Assembly: GCA_947165615.1 (NCBI GenBank)
Contig: CAMVBD010000110.1
Coordinates: 1-5,817, forward strand
Length of the DNA: 5,817 bases
Reading direction: 5' to 3'
Origin: an uncultured Clostridia bacterium
Lineage (GTDB): Bacteria > Bacillota > Clostridia > Oscillospirales > Acutalibacteraceae
A program made the translations under genes and the position numbers. This document shows, piece after piece, positions 1 to 5,376 of the stretch. How positions within the stretch are numbered: the stretch's first letter is position 1; every line of letters begins with the position of its first letter. The notes below the pieces were generated by a model. That model searched no databases and was not told the DNA's origin. It saw only the letters and a program-made list of their open reading frames with translations.

Positions 1-489
1 GCGCATATATTCCTCGTCGCTGAGGACGGACAGGCGCATGGCCATGGTCCTGATGTTGTCCATTGCCGCGTTTTCCGCCGCCGAGATCGCCCCGACGTAG
101 CGGTCCGCCGACAGCGTCCCCTTTTGAAATTTGAGATGCACGGCGGCCGTGGCGCGCGCCGCGCAGTCGGACAGACGCCGGTACTGCGTAAGGCCGGTAT
201 TCGCAAGGTCTCCGAAATAGTGGGAGCCCGTAAAGCGCGAAAGCGCCTCCTCGATCTGTTTTGCGGACCGGAGTTCCAACGGCTTTGCGGTCGGCTTGGG
301 GTCTTTGAGCAGCAGGAAGTTGCCGACGATGAGGCCGAAGCCGAGCAGCAGGCCGATCAGAATGGACAGTCCCGCCTTTAAGATGGACGGGTCCGTCGGG
401 CGCAGCCCCAAAAGTCCTTCGGAATAGGACACGACAGCCGTGACCACGATACCGAGGTTCAGGAGCACAAGTTTCAGGTTCCGCTTCAC
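1..489 (-). CDS. Uncharacterised two-helix membrane protein, C-terminus outside window
   Basis: Reading leftward from a GTG at 489-487 gives 163 codons without a stop to the window edge, so the gene is partial at its C-terminus. The GTG is chosen because a perfect AGGAGG lies 7 bases upstream (497-502) and a good promoter stands further up. The product begins MKRNLKLVLLNLGIVV (GTG read as Met). It has one hydrophobic segment at about residues 5-21, a short link (GLLGLRPTDPS), and a second strong membrane helix at about 38-61. A soluble, mostly helical, charged domain follows from about 70 (SAKQIEEALSRF, FGDLANTGLTQYRRL, AAENAAMDN). Basic residues at the N-terminus and after helix 2 suggest that both ends lie in the cytoplasm. 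I do not recognise a named family and see no catalytic motif. The GTG start makes it easy to miss. That it is a gene is well supported; its function is unknown. Confidence 0.82.
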   Translation of the reverse strand, partial: MKRNLKLVLLNLGIVVTAVVSYSEGLLGLRPTDPSILKAGLSILIGLLLGFGLIVGNFLLLKDPKPTAKPLELRSAKQIEEALSRFTGSHYFGDLANTGLTQYRRLSDCAARATAAVHLKFQKGTLSADRYVGAISAAENAAMDNIRTMAMRLSVLSDEEYMR

Positions 490-496
490 GTCCGTT

Positions 497-502
497 CCTC
501 CT
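497..502 (-). promoter_or_regulatory. Shine-Dalgarno site deciding a GTG start
   Basis: On the minus strand the sequence is AAGGAGGAACGGACGTG. The perfect AGGAGG sits 7 bases before the GTG at 489-487. No in-frame ATG lies at a comparable distance, so this site fixes the start of the membrane protein gene. Confidence 0.8.
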
Positions 503-545
503 TGCCGACGGCCGGGAGCACCGACCGAATCATTGAAAATAGATA

Positions 546-574
546 ACTTTATCATTTCCGGAAATGCTTGTCAA
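546..574 (-). promoter_or_regulatory. Sigma-A type promoter for the membrane protein gene
   Basis: On the minus strand there is a perfect -35 TTGACA (574-569), a 17-base spacer, and a -10 TAAAGT (551-546; 4 of 6 consensus bases) preceded by TGA, which gives an extended -10. Transcription should start near 539, leaving a leader of about 50 bases before the GTG at 489. The spacer consists almost entirely of a palindrome, listed separately. Confidence 0.7.
553..566. promoter_or_regulatory. Perfect 14-bp palindrome, candidate operator
   Basis: CATTTCCGGAAATG is a perfect gapless dyad lying exactly between the -35 and -10 boxes of the leftward promoter. A dimeric repressor bound here would block RNA polymerase directly. 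The position and perfect symmetry are visible in the sequence. The operator role is inference, and no regulator gene for it is seen in the window. Confidence 0.5.
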
Positions 575-663
575 TCACTTCCTTACATATAAGCATACCA
601 CTGTTCGGACAAAAATACAAGTAACAGTCGATTCATTTTTTCGGGTTCTCTTGTCCCGGAGAG

Positions 664-684
664 CGGGTAGCGGGTAACGGGTAC
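664..684. repeat. Tandem heptamer tract, three CGGGTAN units
   Basis: Three consecutive 7-base units, CGGGTAG, CGGGTAA and CGGGTAC, differ only in the last base. They open the repeat-rich gap between the membrane protein promoter and the acetyltransferase terminator. Heptanucleotide tandem repeats are known from other bacteria (the STRR sequences of cyanobacteria), but I cannot assign this tract to a named family. Confidence 0.65.
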
Positions 685-690
685 TGAAAA

Positions 691-807
691 AAAGATAAAA
701 ATATAAAAGAGAAAAGATAAAATTCGGAGCCTGCGGCTCGCATTATAAATTCAGGTAAGGGCGAAGCCCTTCCATATTTTATCTTTAATCTTTAATATTT
801 TATCTTT
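691..807. repeat. Imperfect AT-rich inverted repeat around a GC hairpin
   Basis: The left arm (691-724, built on AAAGATAAAA and AAAAGATAAAATT) is close to the reverse complement of the right arm (774-807, ATATTTTATCTTT twice), with single-base slips. Between the arms lie a GC hairpin GAGCC-TGC-GGCTC (727-739) and a second hairpin AAGGGC-GAA-GCCCTT (757-771). The whole could fold as a long cruciform-like or RNA structure. No ORF or promoter explains it. Confidence 0.5.
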
Positions 808-875
808 AGACATCAGGCAAGGGCGAAGCCCTTCCGCATTTCATCTTTCATATTTTATATTTCATCTTTAAGAAT
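752..875. repeat. 62-bp direct tandem repeat, two copies
   Basis: Copy 1 is 752-813 and copy 2 is 814-875. They align without gaps, with 51 of 62 positions the same by my hand count. Each copy starts with a nearly invariant 22-base block (one mismatch) containing the hairpin AAGGGCGAAGCCCTT, followed by 40 bases of TTTATCTTT-type AT-rich sequence. Within the AT part there is a further 21-base period: TATTTTATCTTTA at 775 and 796, and ATTTCATCTTT at 838 and 859. The GC hairpin head is better conserved than the AT tail, which suggests that the head is the selected or mobile part. Confidence 0.65.
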
Positions 876-898
876 ATGGTCGGCATTCAAAGGATACC

Positions 899-933
899 GG
901 GGCACGGGGCACGGTCCACGAACCACGGTCCAC
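899..933. repeat. Tandem heptamer tract, five GGNNCAC-type units
   Basis: Five abutting 7-base units read GGGGCAC, GGGGCAC, GGTCCAC, GAACCAC and GGTCCAC. They share the terminal CAC and a leading G. The tract ends just before the A-run of the acetyltransferase operon terminator. Together with the CGGGTAN tract at 664-684 it brackets the AT-rich and hairpin repeats. Confidence 0.65.
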
Positions 934-934
934 G

Positions 935-958
935 AAAAAAGGAGCCTTCCGGCTCCTT
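935..958 (-). terminator. Rho-independent terminator of the peptidase/acetyltransferase operon
   Basis: An 8-bp perfect stem AAGGAGCC/GGCTCCTT (939-946 with 951-958) closes on a TTCC loop. On the minus strand it is followed by a run of U (bases 940-935). The stem begins inside the TAA stop codon (959-957) of the acetyltransferase gene, so termination directly follows translation. Confidence 0.85.
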
Positions 959-1568
959 AAAAGGTTTTGTTTTTCAGGCTGTCGGCGTCCGTCAGTTCCC
1001 GGATCACGCGGCAGGGGTTTCCGGCGGCGAACACGCCGGGCGGGACGTCGCGCGTGACGACGCTGCCTGCGCCGACGACGCTGTTTTTGCCGACGGTGAC
1101 GCCGGGCAGAATGATGGCGTTCGCGCCGATCCAGCAGCCGTCCTCGACCGTGACGGGCTTTGCCCGGCACAGGCGGCGGGGCGTGCCGTTTTCGTCCGGG
1201 TACGCGATGCGCTCGTCCGCCAGCATGGGGTGGATGGGGGTGACGATGGTGACGTTGGGGCCGAAGTCGCAGTGATTGCCGATGGTGACTTTTGCGTCGT
1301 CCTGTACCGTGAAATTGAAATTGATAAAGGTGCAGTCCCCGATCTCGGTATGGCAGCCGTAATGGAACGTGACCGGTCCCTGAATAAAGCTGTTTTCGCC
1401 GAGATGGCCGAGCAGTTCATGTAAAATGCGGCTGCGCTCCTCCGTTTCGTCCTCGTGCAGGCGGTTAAAGTCGATGTTGAGGTTGTGGGCCTTCAACTTT
1501 TTTGCCTTTAGGGCGGGGTCGCCCGGGAAAAAGAGTTTTCCGGCAAAGATTTTTTCTTCCTCGGTCAT
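957..1568 (-). CDS. maa: Maltose/galactoside-type sugar O-acetyltransferase
   Basis: This 203-residue protein belongs to the hexapeptide-repeat (left-handed beta-helix) acetyltransferases that move an acetyl group from acetyl-CoA to a sugar hydroxyl in the cytoplasm, usually as trimers. The N-terminus carries the Mac-domain signature EKIFAGKLFFPGDPAL (5-20). From about residue 60 hexapeptide turns follow (IGDCTFIN, IGNHCDFGPNVTI, IGANAIILPGVTVGKNSVVGAG). The family's catalytic histidine is H113 in TPIHPM, and the C-terminal AAGNPCRVIR closure is typical of the family. Length is in the family's normal range. The ATG at 1568-1566 overlaps the TGA of the upstream peptidase gene (TGATG), with only a weak AGAGG-like site ahead of it, so translation is probably coupled. 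The true acceptor (maltose, galactoside or another sugar) cannot be read from sequence, so the symbol denotes the family rather than proven specificity. Confidence 0.9.
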   Translation of the reverse strand: MTEEEKIFAGKLFFPGDPALKAKKLKAHNLNIDFNRLHEDETEERSRILHELLGHLGENSFIQGPVTFHYGCHTEIGDCTFINFNFTVQDDAKVTIGNHCDFGPNVTIVTPIHPMLADERIAYPDENGTPRRLCRAKPVTVEDGCWIGANAIILPGVTVGKNSVVGAGSVVTRDVPPGVFAAGNPCRVIRELTDADSLKNKTF

Positions 1569-2833
1569 CAGCCGTTCAGTCCTCTCTCGTCAAACATAAA
1601 GGCGGCGTTTAAGGCGACCTCGATGCCTTTTTCGACGGTCTTGGGCTCCATGATCTCGGCGACGTCGCCGCGCGTGTGGTAGTAACGGGGCGGGCCGGGG
1701 TTCATGGCAGCCAGCAGCACCGCCGGGACCTTGGCCTGAGAGGCGGCGCAGGCGTCGGACGCGCCGAAGAAGACGCCGATGCGGTCAATGTCGATTTCGG
1801 ATTCAAGCCCGGCGTCGTGGACAAGCTTGACCATGCGCGGGTCGTGCTTGACAAGCCCGGTCATGTCGTGGGTATAGATGGCGAAGTCCTCGTAATCCTT
1901 AAAGGTATCGAGGGCGATAAAGGCGGTCTCGACGTTGGGGTCCTTCCACTCGGGATGGAGCTTCGCGGCGGCCTTGGCGCCGCGCAGGCCAGACTCCTCG
2001 GAGCCGGAGAACATGGCGACGACCTCGGTGTTTTCAAAGCGCAGATCGTTGTCGCCCATGAATTTGAGCACCGCGCCGGCGACCATGCAGCCGGTCAGGT
2101 TGTCGTTGGCGCCCTCGACGCAGACCTTGTGGTTGATGAACAAAAACGCGAGGATGTAGCCGGGCAAAAAGGCGACGTCGATGACGACGAGGATCCACAT
2201 GAATTTGCCGAGCGCAAGCATGGTGACGCCGACAGCGAAGGTGTAGGCCATACCGACCAGCGCGTAGATGGAGCCGGTGTACAGCAGTTTGCTTCCGCCC
2301 ATGTAGGTCAGACGCCACTCCATGGAGGAGTCCGCGTGTCCGGCCAAGATCAGACGGCGCTTGACTTCGCCGGTGGGCTTGCGGATGCAGTAGGTGTTGT
2401 GAGACACGTGCTTTCTCTGGAAGTGGTCCAAAAGCTGGCCGTAGAAGAAGAACTCCCAGACCATGGCGACAAGGCCGAGGACCGGCAGCGCGGTCATGAC
2501 GTAGGCTGCCCAGTTGCGGGGGGCGTCCTTCCAGACGGTGAAATTCAGAACGAGGTTCAGGAGCCCGCAGGCAAGGGCGATCATGAGAAGCGTGCCGCAG
2601 AAGCGCACCCACGAGAGCAGGGCGTTCGGCGCGACCTTGAATTCCTCCTGTCTGACTTCATCCGCGGCGTTTCCGACGGCCTCTGCCATCATGTTCTGGC
2701 CGGCCAGTTCCTCGGGCGAAGCGGAGGGACGCGGACCGATCTCCTTGCAGACCTTTTTGACCGTGCGGACCGCGAAATTGGTGTACATCCGAAGCGTCGG
2801 CTTATAGCGCTCTACGCTTTCACAGGCTTTCAT
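1568..2833 (-). CDS. Membrane-embedded M28-family zinc peptidase
   Basis: This 421-residue protein has the full set of M28 (aminopeptidase-type, two-zinc) motifs: GHAD (H166, D168), GANDN (D244, bridging ligand), GSEESG (E279 as general base, E280), ALD (D309) and YYHTRGD (H386). The N-terminal helix region (KKVCKEIGPRPSASPEE) also fits the family. Four hydrophobic segments, at about 71-98, 108-130, 184-208 and 211-234, form two hairpins. One precedes the HxD strand and the other sits between HxD and the bridging Asp, where soluble relatives have a short loop. There is no signal peptide, and the loop at 139-160 is rich in K and R, so the catalytic parts probably face the cytoplasm (inference). 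The start at 2833 is set by AGGAGG 8 bases upstream. A longer in-frame reading to 3145 would cross the promoter and the divergent gene. It is the first gene of an operon with the acetyltransferase. The substrate is unknown. Confidence 0.88.
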   Translation of the reverse strand: MKACESVERYKPTLRMYTNFAVRTVKKVCKEIGPRPSASPEELAGQNMMAEAVGNAADEVRQEEFKVAPNALLSWVRFCGTLLMIALACGLLNLVLNFTVWKDAPRNWAAYVMTALPVLGLVAMVWEFFFYGQLLDHFQRKHVSHNTYCIRKPTGEVKRRLILAGHADSSMEWRLTYMGGSKLLYTGSIYALVGMAYTFAVGVTMLALGKFMWILVVIDVAFLPGYILAFLFINHKVCVEGANDNLTGCMVAGAVLKFMGDNDLRFENTEVVAMFSGSEESGLRGAKAAAKLHPEWKDPNVETAFIALDTFKDYEDFAIYTHDMTGLVKHDPRMVKLVHDAGLESEIDIDRIGVFFGASDACAASQAKVPAVLLAAMNPGPPRYYHTRGDVAEIMEPKTVEKGIEVALNAAFMFDERGLNG

Positions 2834-2841
2834 GCGATTTT

Positions 2842-2847
2842 CCTCCT
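2842..2847 (-). promoter_or_regulatory. Shine-Dalgarno site fixing the peptidase start
   Basis: On the minus strand CAGGAGGAAAATCGCATG places AGGAGG 8 bases before the ATG at 2833-2831. The frame is open for another 104 codons upstream, so this site, together with the promoter at 2870-2898, decides the start. Confidence 0.85.
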
Positions 2848-2869
2848 GATAAGACAAAATTCTGTAACA

Positions 2870-2898
2870 ATCATAACACAATTCGCCCCTGTTGTCGA
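2870..2898 (-). promoter_or_regulatory. Sigma-A promoter of the peptidase/acetyltransferase operon
   Basis: On the minus strand there is a -35 TCGACA (2898-2893; one mismatch), a 17-base spacer, and a -10 TATGAT (2875-2870; one mismatch) preceded by TGT as an extended -10. The expected start near 2863 leaves a leader of about 30 bases before the ATG at 2833. Confidence 0.75.
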
Positions 2899-2951
2899 GT
2901 CCGAAAAGTGAATAAAAACCGGATCGGAAAACTGTGGAAATCCAACAAGTG

Positions 2952-2970
2952 TTTATGAATTTTTTATGAA
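2952..2970. repeat. Two TTTATGAA direct repeats spaced one helical turn
   Basis: TTTATGAA occurs at 2952-2959 and again at 2963-2970, an 11-base period, ending 13 bases before the -35 of the rightward promoter. Direct repeats on one face of the helix just upstream of a promoter resemble activator sites such as those of OmpR-family regulators. They could also simply be an AT-rich UP-like element. Confidence 0.35.
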
Positions 2971-2983
2971 ATTTCAAAAGGGA

Positions 2984-3013
2984 TTGCCAAAGCCCCGTTC
3001 TTTGTGGTAAACT
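2984..3013 (+). promoter_or_regulatory. Promoter of the secreted PHP hydrolase gene
   Basis: A -35 TTGCCA (2984-2989; one mismatch) and a -10 TAAACT (3008-3013; 4 of 6) are separated by 18 bases, and TGG before the -10 makes it an extended type. Transcription would start near 3020. An AAAAGGAG ribosome site (3032-3039) lies 8 bases before the ATG at 3048. Confidence 0.6.
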
Positions 3014-3047
3014 GACAAAGGAGTTTTTCACAAAAGGAGCGCTGTTT

Positions 3048-4577
3048 ATGAAAAAGATCCTCTGCACCGTACTGAGTCTGATCCTCATTTTGTCCCTCGT
3101 CTCCCCTGCGCTTGCCGCCGGAGACCGGGACCGCTTTACGATCACGGACCCCTACGCCGCGATCGACTGGGACAGTGTCCGGCAGTACAAGACCGCCCTG
3201 CACTCCCACACCAACGCCTCCGACGGCGACCATACGCTGTACGAAAGCCTTGAGCGGCATTACAGGACCGGGTTTGACATTGTCGCCGTGACCGACCACG
3301 GCGTCGTGGACGAGGGCTGGGACGACGGCGCGAAAAACAACCTCATCAAGCGCTTTCTGTCCGTCCTCGGCAGGAGCGCGGGCGACCTCGTCTACCTCGG
3401 CGAGACCGGCGCCTTTTCGGACGGCACCCCCTACGCGTACAAAACCACCGTCACCGGCGACCATTACCTTTACGCCGGGGACCGCGTCATTATGCAGCTG
3501 CCCTACGGCGTCGAAAACAACGCCGTCTCGGTCAACGCGCACGTCAACTCCTGGTTTGTCAACGACACGGACAATTCCGTCACCACCTACGCCGACGCCG
3601 TCAGGCGCGTCGAGCGGCTCGGCGGGCTTTCGGTCATCAACCATCCCGGCGAATACACCAAGGCGCGCTACGCCCTGTCCTCGGACGAGGCCTACAACAC
3701 CGGAAATGCCGCCTACGCCTACTACGTCAACATGTACGCCGACCTTTTGGACCGCTACCCCTCCTGCATCGGCATCGACGTCAACTCCAAGGGCGACAAC
3801 CGCACCCGCTTCGACCGCGTGCTGTGGGACGAACTCCTGACGCGATTTTCGGCAAACGGCAAAACGGTGGGCGCCATTGCGTCCTCCGACGCCCACCAGC
3901 TTGACAAGATCGACACGGGCTTTACCCTTCTCTTAATGCCGACCCTGTCCGCAGCCGCCGCGAAACGCGCGCTCGCAAACGGCGAGTATTTCGCAGCCAG
4001 CCACTGCAACGGCAACCCCGAGGAACTCCGGGACATCGCGTCGGCCCTGCGGGTCTATTACGGTGAAAACGCCCCGACGCTGAGACAGGTGGAGGAGACC
4101 CTTGCGAAAATGGACGAGCGCATTGCCGGAATAAAGTCCGGCAAATACGGCCGCGACGATGCCATCGGCGTGGAATATACGGTTTTGGACGACGAGGGCT
4201 TTACGACCGTCGACACGTTCCCGACCGTCCGGCGCGTGACGGTGGACGACGACGGGAATACCATTGCGTTCGAGACCGAAGACGCGCTTTTGGTGCGCTT
4301 TATTTCGAACGGGCGGCTGATCGCCACGCTCCCCGCCGAAAACGCCGTGCTGCGGCTGGATGATTATGCAAACGAACTCGGCGATTACGTACGCGCCGAA
4401 ATCTGGGGCGAGGGCGGCATTTTGTACACGCAGGCCTTTCTTTTGAACGCCGGACAAAACGCCGGGCATTCCGAAGTCGCGGCGGGCATCCGAAAACTGG
4501 GATTTTTCGATTTTCTGCTGGCGGAACTGAACCGCTGGTTCACGGTCGTCGCCCGCTTCTTCCGCTCCGTCTTCTGA
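3048..4577 (+). CDS. Secreted PHP-domain metallohydrolase, CehA/McbA-like
   Basis: This 509-residue protein opens with a clear signal peptide (MKK, hydrophobic core, cleavage after ALA at about residue 23), so it should act outside the membrane. A PHP metal-dependent phosphoesterase domain follows with all the expected motifs: LHSHTNASDGD (H52, H54), AVTDHG (D83, H84), LGETGAF (E119), NAHVNSWF (H165), INHPGEY (H199) and ASSDAHQ (D281, H283). These form a multi-metal centre that hydrolyses phosphoester or related bonds. Residues 370-467 look like a beta-sandwich ending YVRAEIWGEGGILYTQAFLLN, the usual C-terminal cap of CehA/McbA-type enzymes. A short tail (481-509) with FFDFLLAEL and FTVVARFF forms an amphipathic or hydrophobic helix that could touch the membrane. 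The start is supported by a good ribosome site and promoter. The gene is divergent from the M28 operon. The substrate is not inferable; no convincing terminator follows. Confidence 0.9.
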   Translation: MKKILCTVLSLILILSLVSPALAAGDRDRFTITDPYAAIDWDSVRQYKTALHSHTNASDGDHTLYESLERHYRTGFDIVAVTDHGVVDEGWDDGAKNNLIKRFLSVLGRSAGDLVYLGETGAFSDGTPYAYKTTVTGDHYLYAGDRVIMQLPYGVENNAVSVNAHVNSWFVNDTDNSVTTYADAVRRVERLGGLSVINHPGEYTKARYALSSDEAYNTGNAAYAYYVNMYADLLDRYPSCIGIDVNSKGDNRTRFDRVLWDELLTRFSANGKTVGAIASSDAHQLDKIDTGFTLLLMPTLSAAAAKRALANGEYFAASHCNGNPEELRDIASALRVYYGENAPTLRQVEETLAKMDERIAGIKSGKYGRDDAIGVEYTVLDDEGFTTVDTFPTVRRVTVDDDGNTIAFETEDALLVRFISNGRLIATLPAENAVLRLDDYANELGDYVRAEIWGEGGILYTQAFLLNAGQNAGHSEVAAGIRKLGFFDFLLAELNRWFTVVARFFRSVF

Positions 4578-4619
4578 GCCTTCCCGCGGCGTTCACGGAT
4601 GCTTCGGAATTCATTCACG

Positions 4620-4645
4620 AATTTTTATTAATTCTTGTAAAAATT
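4620..4645. repeat. AT-only inverted repeat upstream of the sigma gene promoter
   Basis: AATTTTTA (4620-4627) and TAAAAATT (4638-4645) form a perfect 8-bp dyad with a 10-base gap, 14 bases ahead of the -35 box. It could bind a regulator, act as an UP element, or weakly end the upstream transcript. With no G-C pairs it is not a convincing terminator. Confidence 0.3.
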
Positions 4646-4659
4646 ACTCAGAATTGCTA

Positions 4660-4688
4660 TTGACAAAATAAAAAAAATTGTGTAAGAT
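4660..4688 (+). promoter_or_regulatory. Sigma-A promoter for the sigma factor / zinc protein unit
   Basis: A perfect -35 TTGACA (4660-4665) is followed by a 17-base spacer rich in A and a -10 TAAGAT (4683-4688; 4 of 6). It sits in an abrupt AT-rich stretch (about 4610-4722) between G+C-rich genes. The expected start is near 4695, giving a leader of about 28 bases before the ATG at 4723. Confidence 0.75.
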
Positions 4689-4722
4689 TAAAATGTTTTA
4701 TTTTATCTAAGAGAGATGGATT

Positions 4723-5340
4723 ATGACGACCGAAGCCGATGGTGTTGTTTTTGACGAAAGAAAAGATGAATGTCTTATTTCCGACGTCAAAAACGGGGAT
4801 CCCGGCGCAGCCGAAGCCCTACTGCGGCAATATCAGCCCCGGGTTTCGGCCATTGCTACGTCTTACGCTTCTTCTGAGGAAGCGGCAAAGGACCTGACGC
4901 AGGAGGGTCTTTTGGCGGCGCTTTCCGCTGCAAAAAGTTACGACCCCTCCAAAAACGTCCCCTTCGGCGCGTTTTTATCCGTGTGCGTCGCAAACCGTTT
5001 AAAGTCCGTCAAACGGAAGGCGGGCGCCGCAAAGGACGCAGCCAATCGCGGCTGGATCCCGCTGGAAATGCTGGAAGTCCCCGGCGGCGTGGAGCCCGAA
5101 ACGCAGTTTATTTCGGACGAGGAGCGCGAGCGTATTTTCCGCCTTGCCGAAGAAAAACTGTCCGCTCTCGAAAAAAACACGTTTTACAACCGTTTGGAGG
5201 GCCTTTACGCGGAGGAAACCGCAGGGGCGCTCGGCGTTTCGAAAAAAGCCGCGGAGAATGCCTATTCCCGCGCAAAACTCAAATTAAAAGCAGCCCTGTC
5301 CACCCACGATCTTAACAGTCCTTCGACTGAAAAGATATAA
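4723..5340 (+). CDS. Sigma-70 family RNA polymerase sigma factor, SigH-like
   Basis: This 205-residue protein directs RNA polymerase core to specific promoters. Region 2 spans about 17-95: DECLISDVKNGDPGAAEALLRQY is followed by the core-binding part AKDLTQEGLLAALSAAKSYDPS and then FGAFLSVCVANRLKSVKRKA for -10 recognition and melting. A linker follows (about 100-135), then region 4 (about 137-192) with a helix-turn-helix ETAGALGVSKKAAENAYSRAKLKLK for the -35. The DLTQEG...YDP...F.AF pattern and the two-domain size match the SigH/Spo0H group, the stationary-phase and sporulation sigma of Firmicutes. Several positions that I expect to be conserved in SigH (for example the KH.PLN stretch after region 2) are altered, so it may be a diverged paralogue. 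The ribosome site is weak (AGAGAGATGG), hinting at low translation. The zinc protein gene follows after 36 bases with no terminator between. Confidence 0.85.
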   Translation: MTTEADGVVFDERKDECLISDVKNGDPGAAEALLRQYQPRVSAIATSYASSEEAAKDLTQEGLLAALSAAKSYDPSKNVPFGAFLSVCVANRLKSVKRKAGAAKDAANRGWIPLEMLEVPGGVEPETQFISDEERERIFRLAEEKLSALEKNTFYNRLEGLYAEETAGALGVSKKAAENAYSRAKLKLKAALSTHDLNSPSTEKI

Positions 5341-5376
5341 CCCACCCGTAAAAAAATAACAGCGAGGTAAAAACAC

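Noticed and set aside
124..381. 85-codon plus-strand open frame
   Set aside because: It is antisense to the left membrane protein gene, which has a better promoter, ribosome site and membrane-protein composition.
752..875. Short CRISPR array
   Set aside because: There are only two copies, the sequences between the hairpin heads are themselves similar rather than unique spacers, and no cas gene is present.
868..1424. Overlapping open frames on both strands across the acetyltransferase and its terminator
   Set aside because: All are out of frame with the intact acetyltransferase; their Arg-rich or Ser/Thr/Pro-rich translations are shadows, and two run through the terminator and heptamer tract.
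2893..2899. Spo0A box (TGTCGAG against TGTCGAA)
   Set aside because: It is a one-mismatch 7-mer that coincides with a -35 element, which itself resembles the box in reverse; there is too little information to call it.
1676..2911. 411-codon open frame on the plus strand, antisense to the M28 peptidase
   Set aside because: It mirrors a gene with complete catalytic motifs, its translation is low-complexity and rich in G, V, D and A as expected of an antisense frame in G+C-rich coding DNA, and it has no ribosome site or family resemblance.
2834..3145. 104-residue N-terminal extension of the M28 peptidase
   Set aside because: It would run through the operon promoter and into the divergent PHP gene. 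A perfect AGGAGG stands before the ATG at 2833, and the extension has no recognisable domain.
2964..3896. 310-codon open frame on the minus strand, antisense to the PHP hydrolase gene
   Set aside because: The Val/Gly/Asp-rich translation without motifs is typical of a shadow frame, and the opposite strand encodes a full PHP enzyme with a signal peptide.
4607..4628. Intrinsic terminator after the PHP hydrolase gene
   Set aside because: The best stem (AATTC/GAATT) is only 5 bp with one G-C pair, and the T-run is broken. It is too weak to call.
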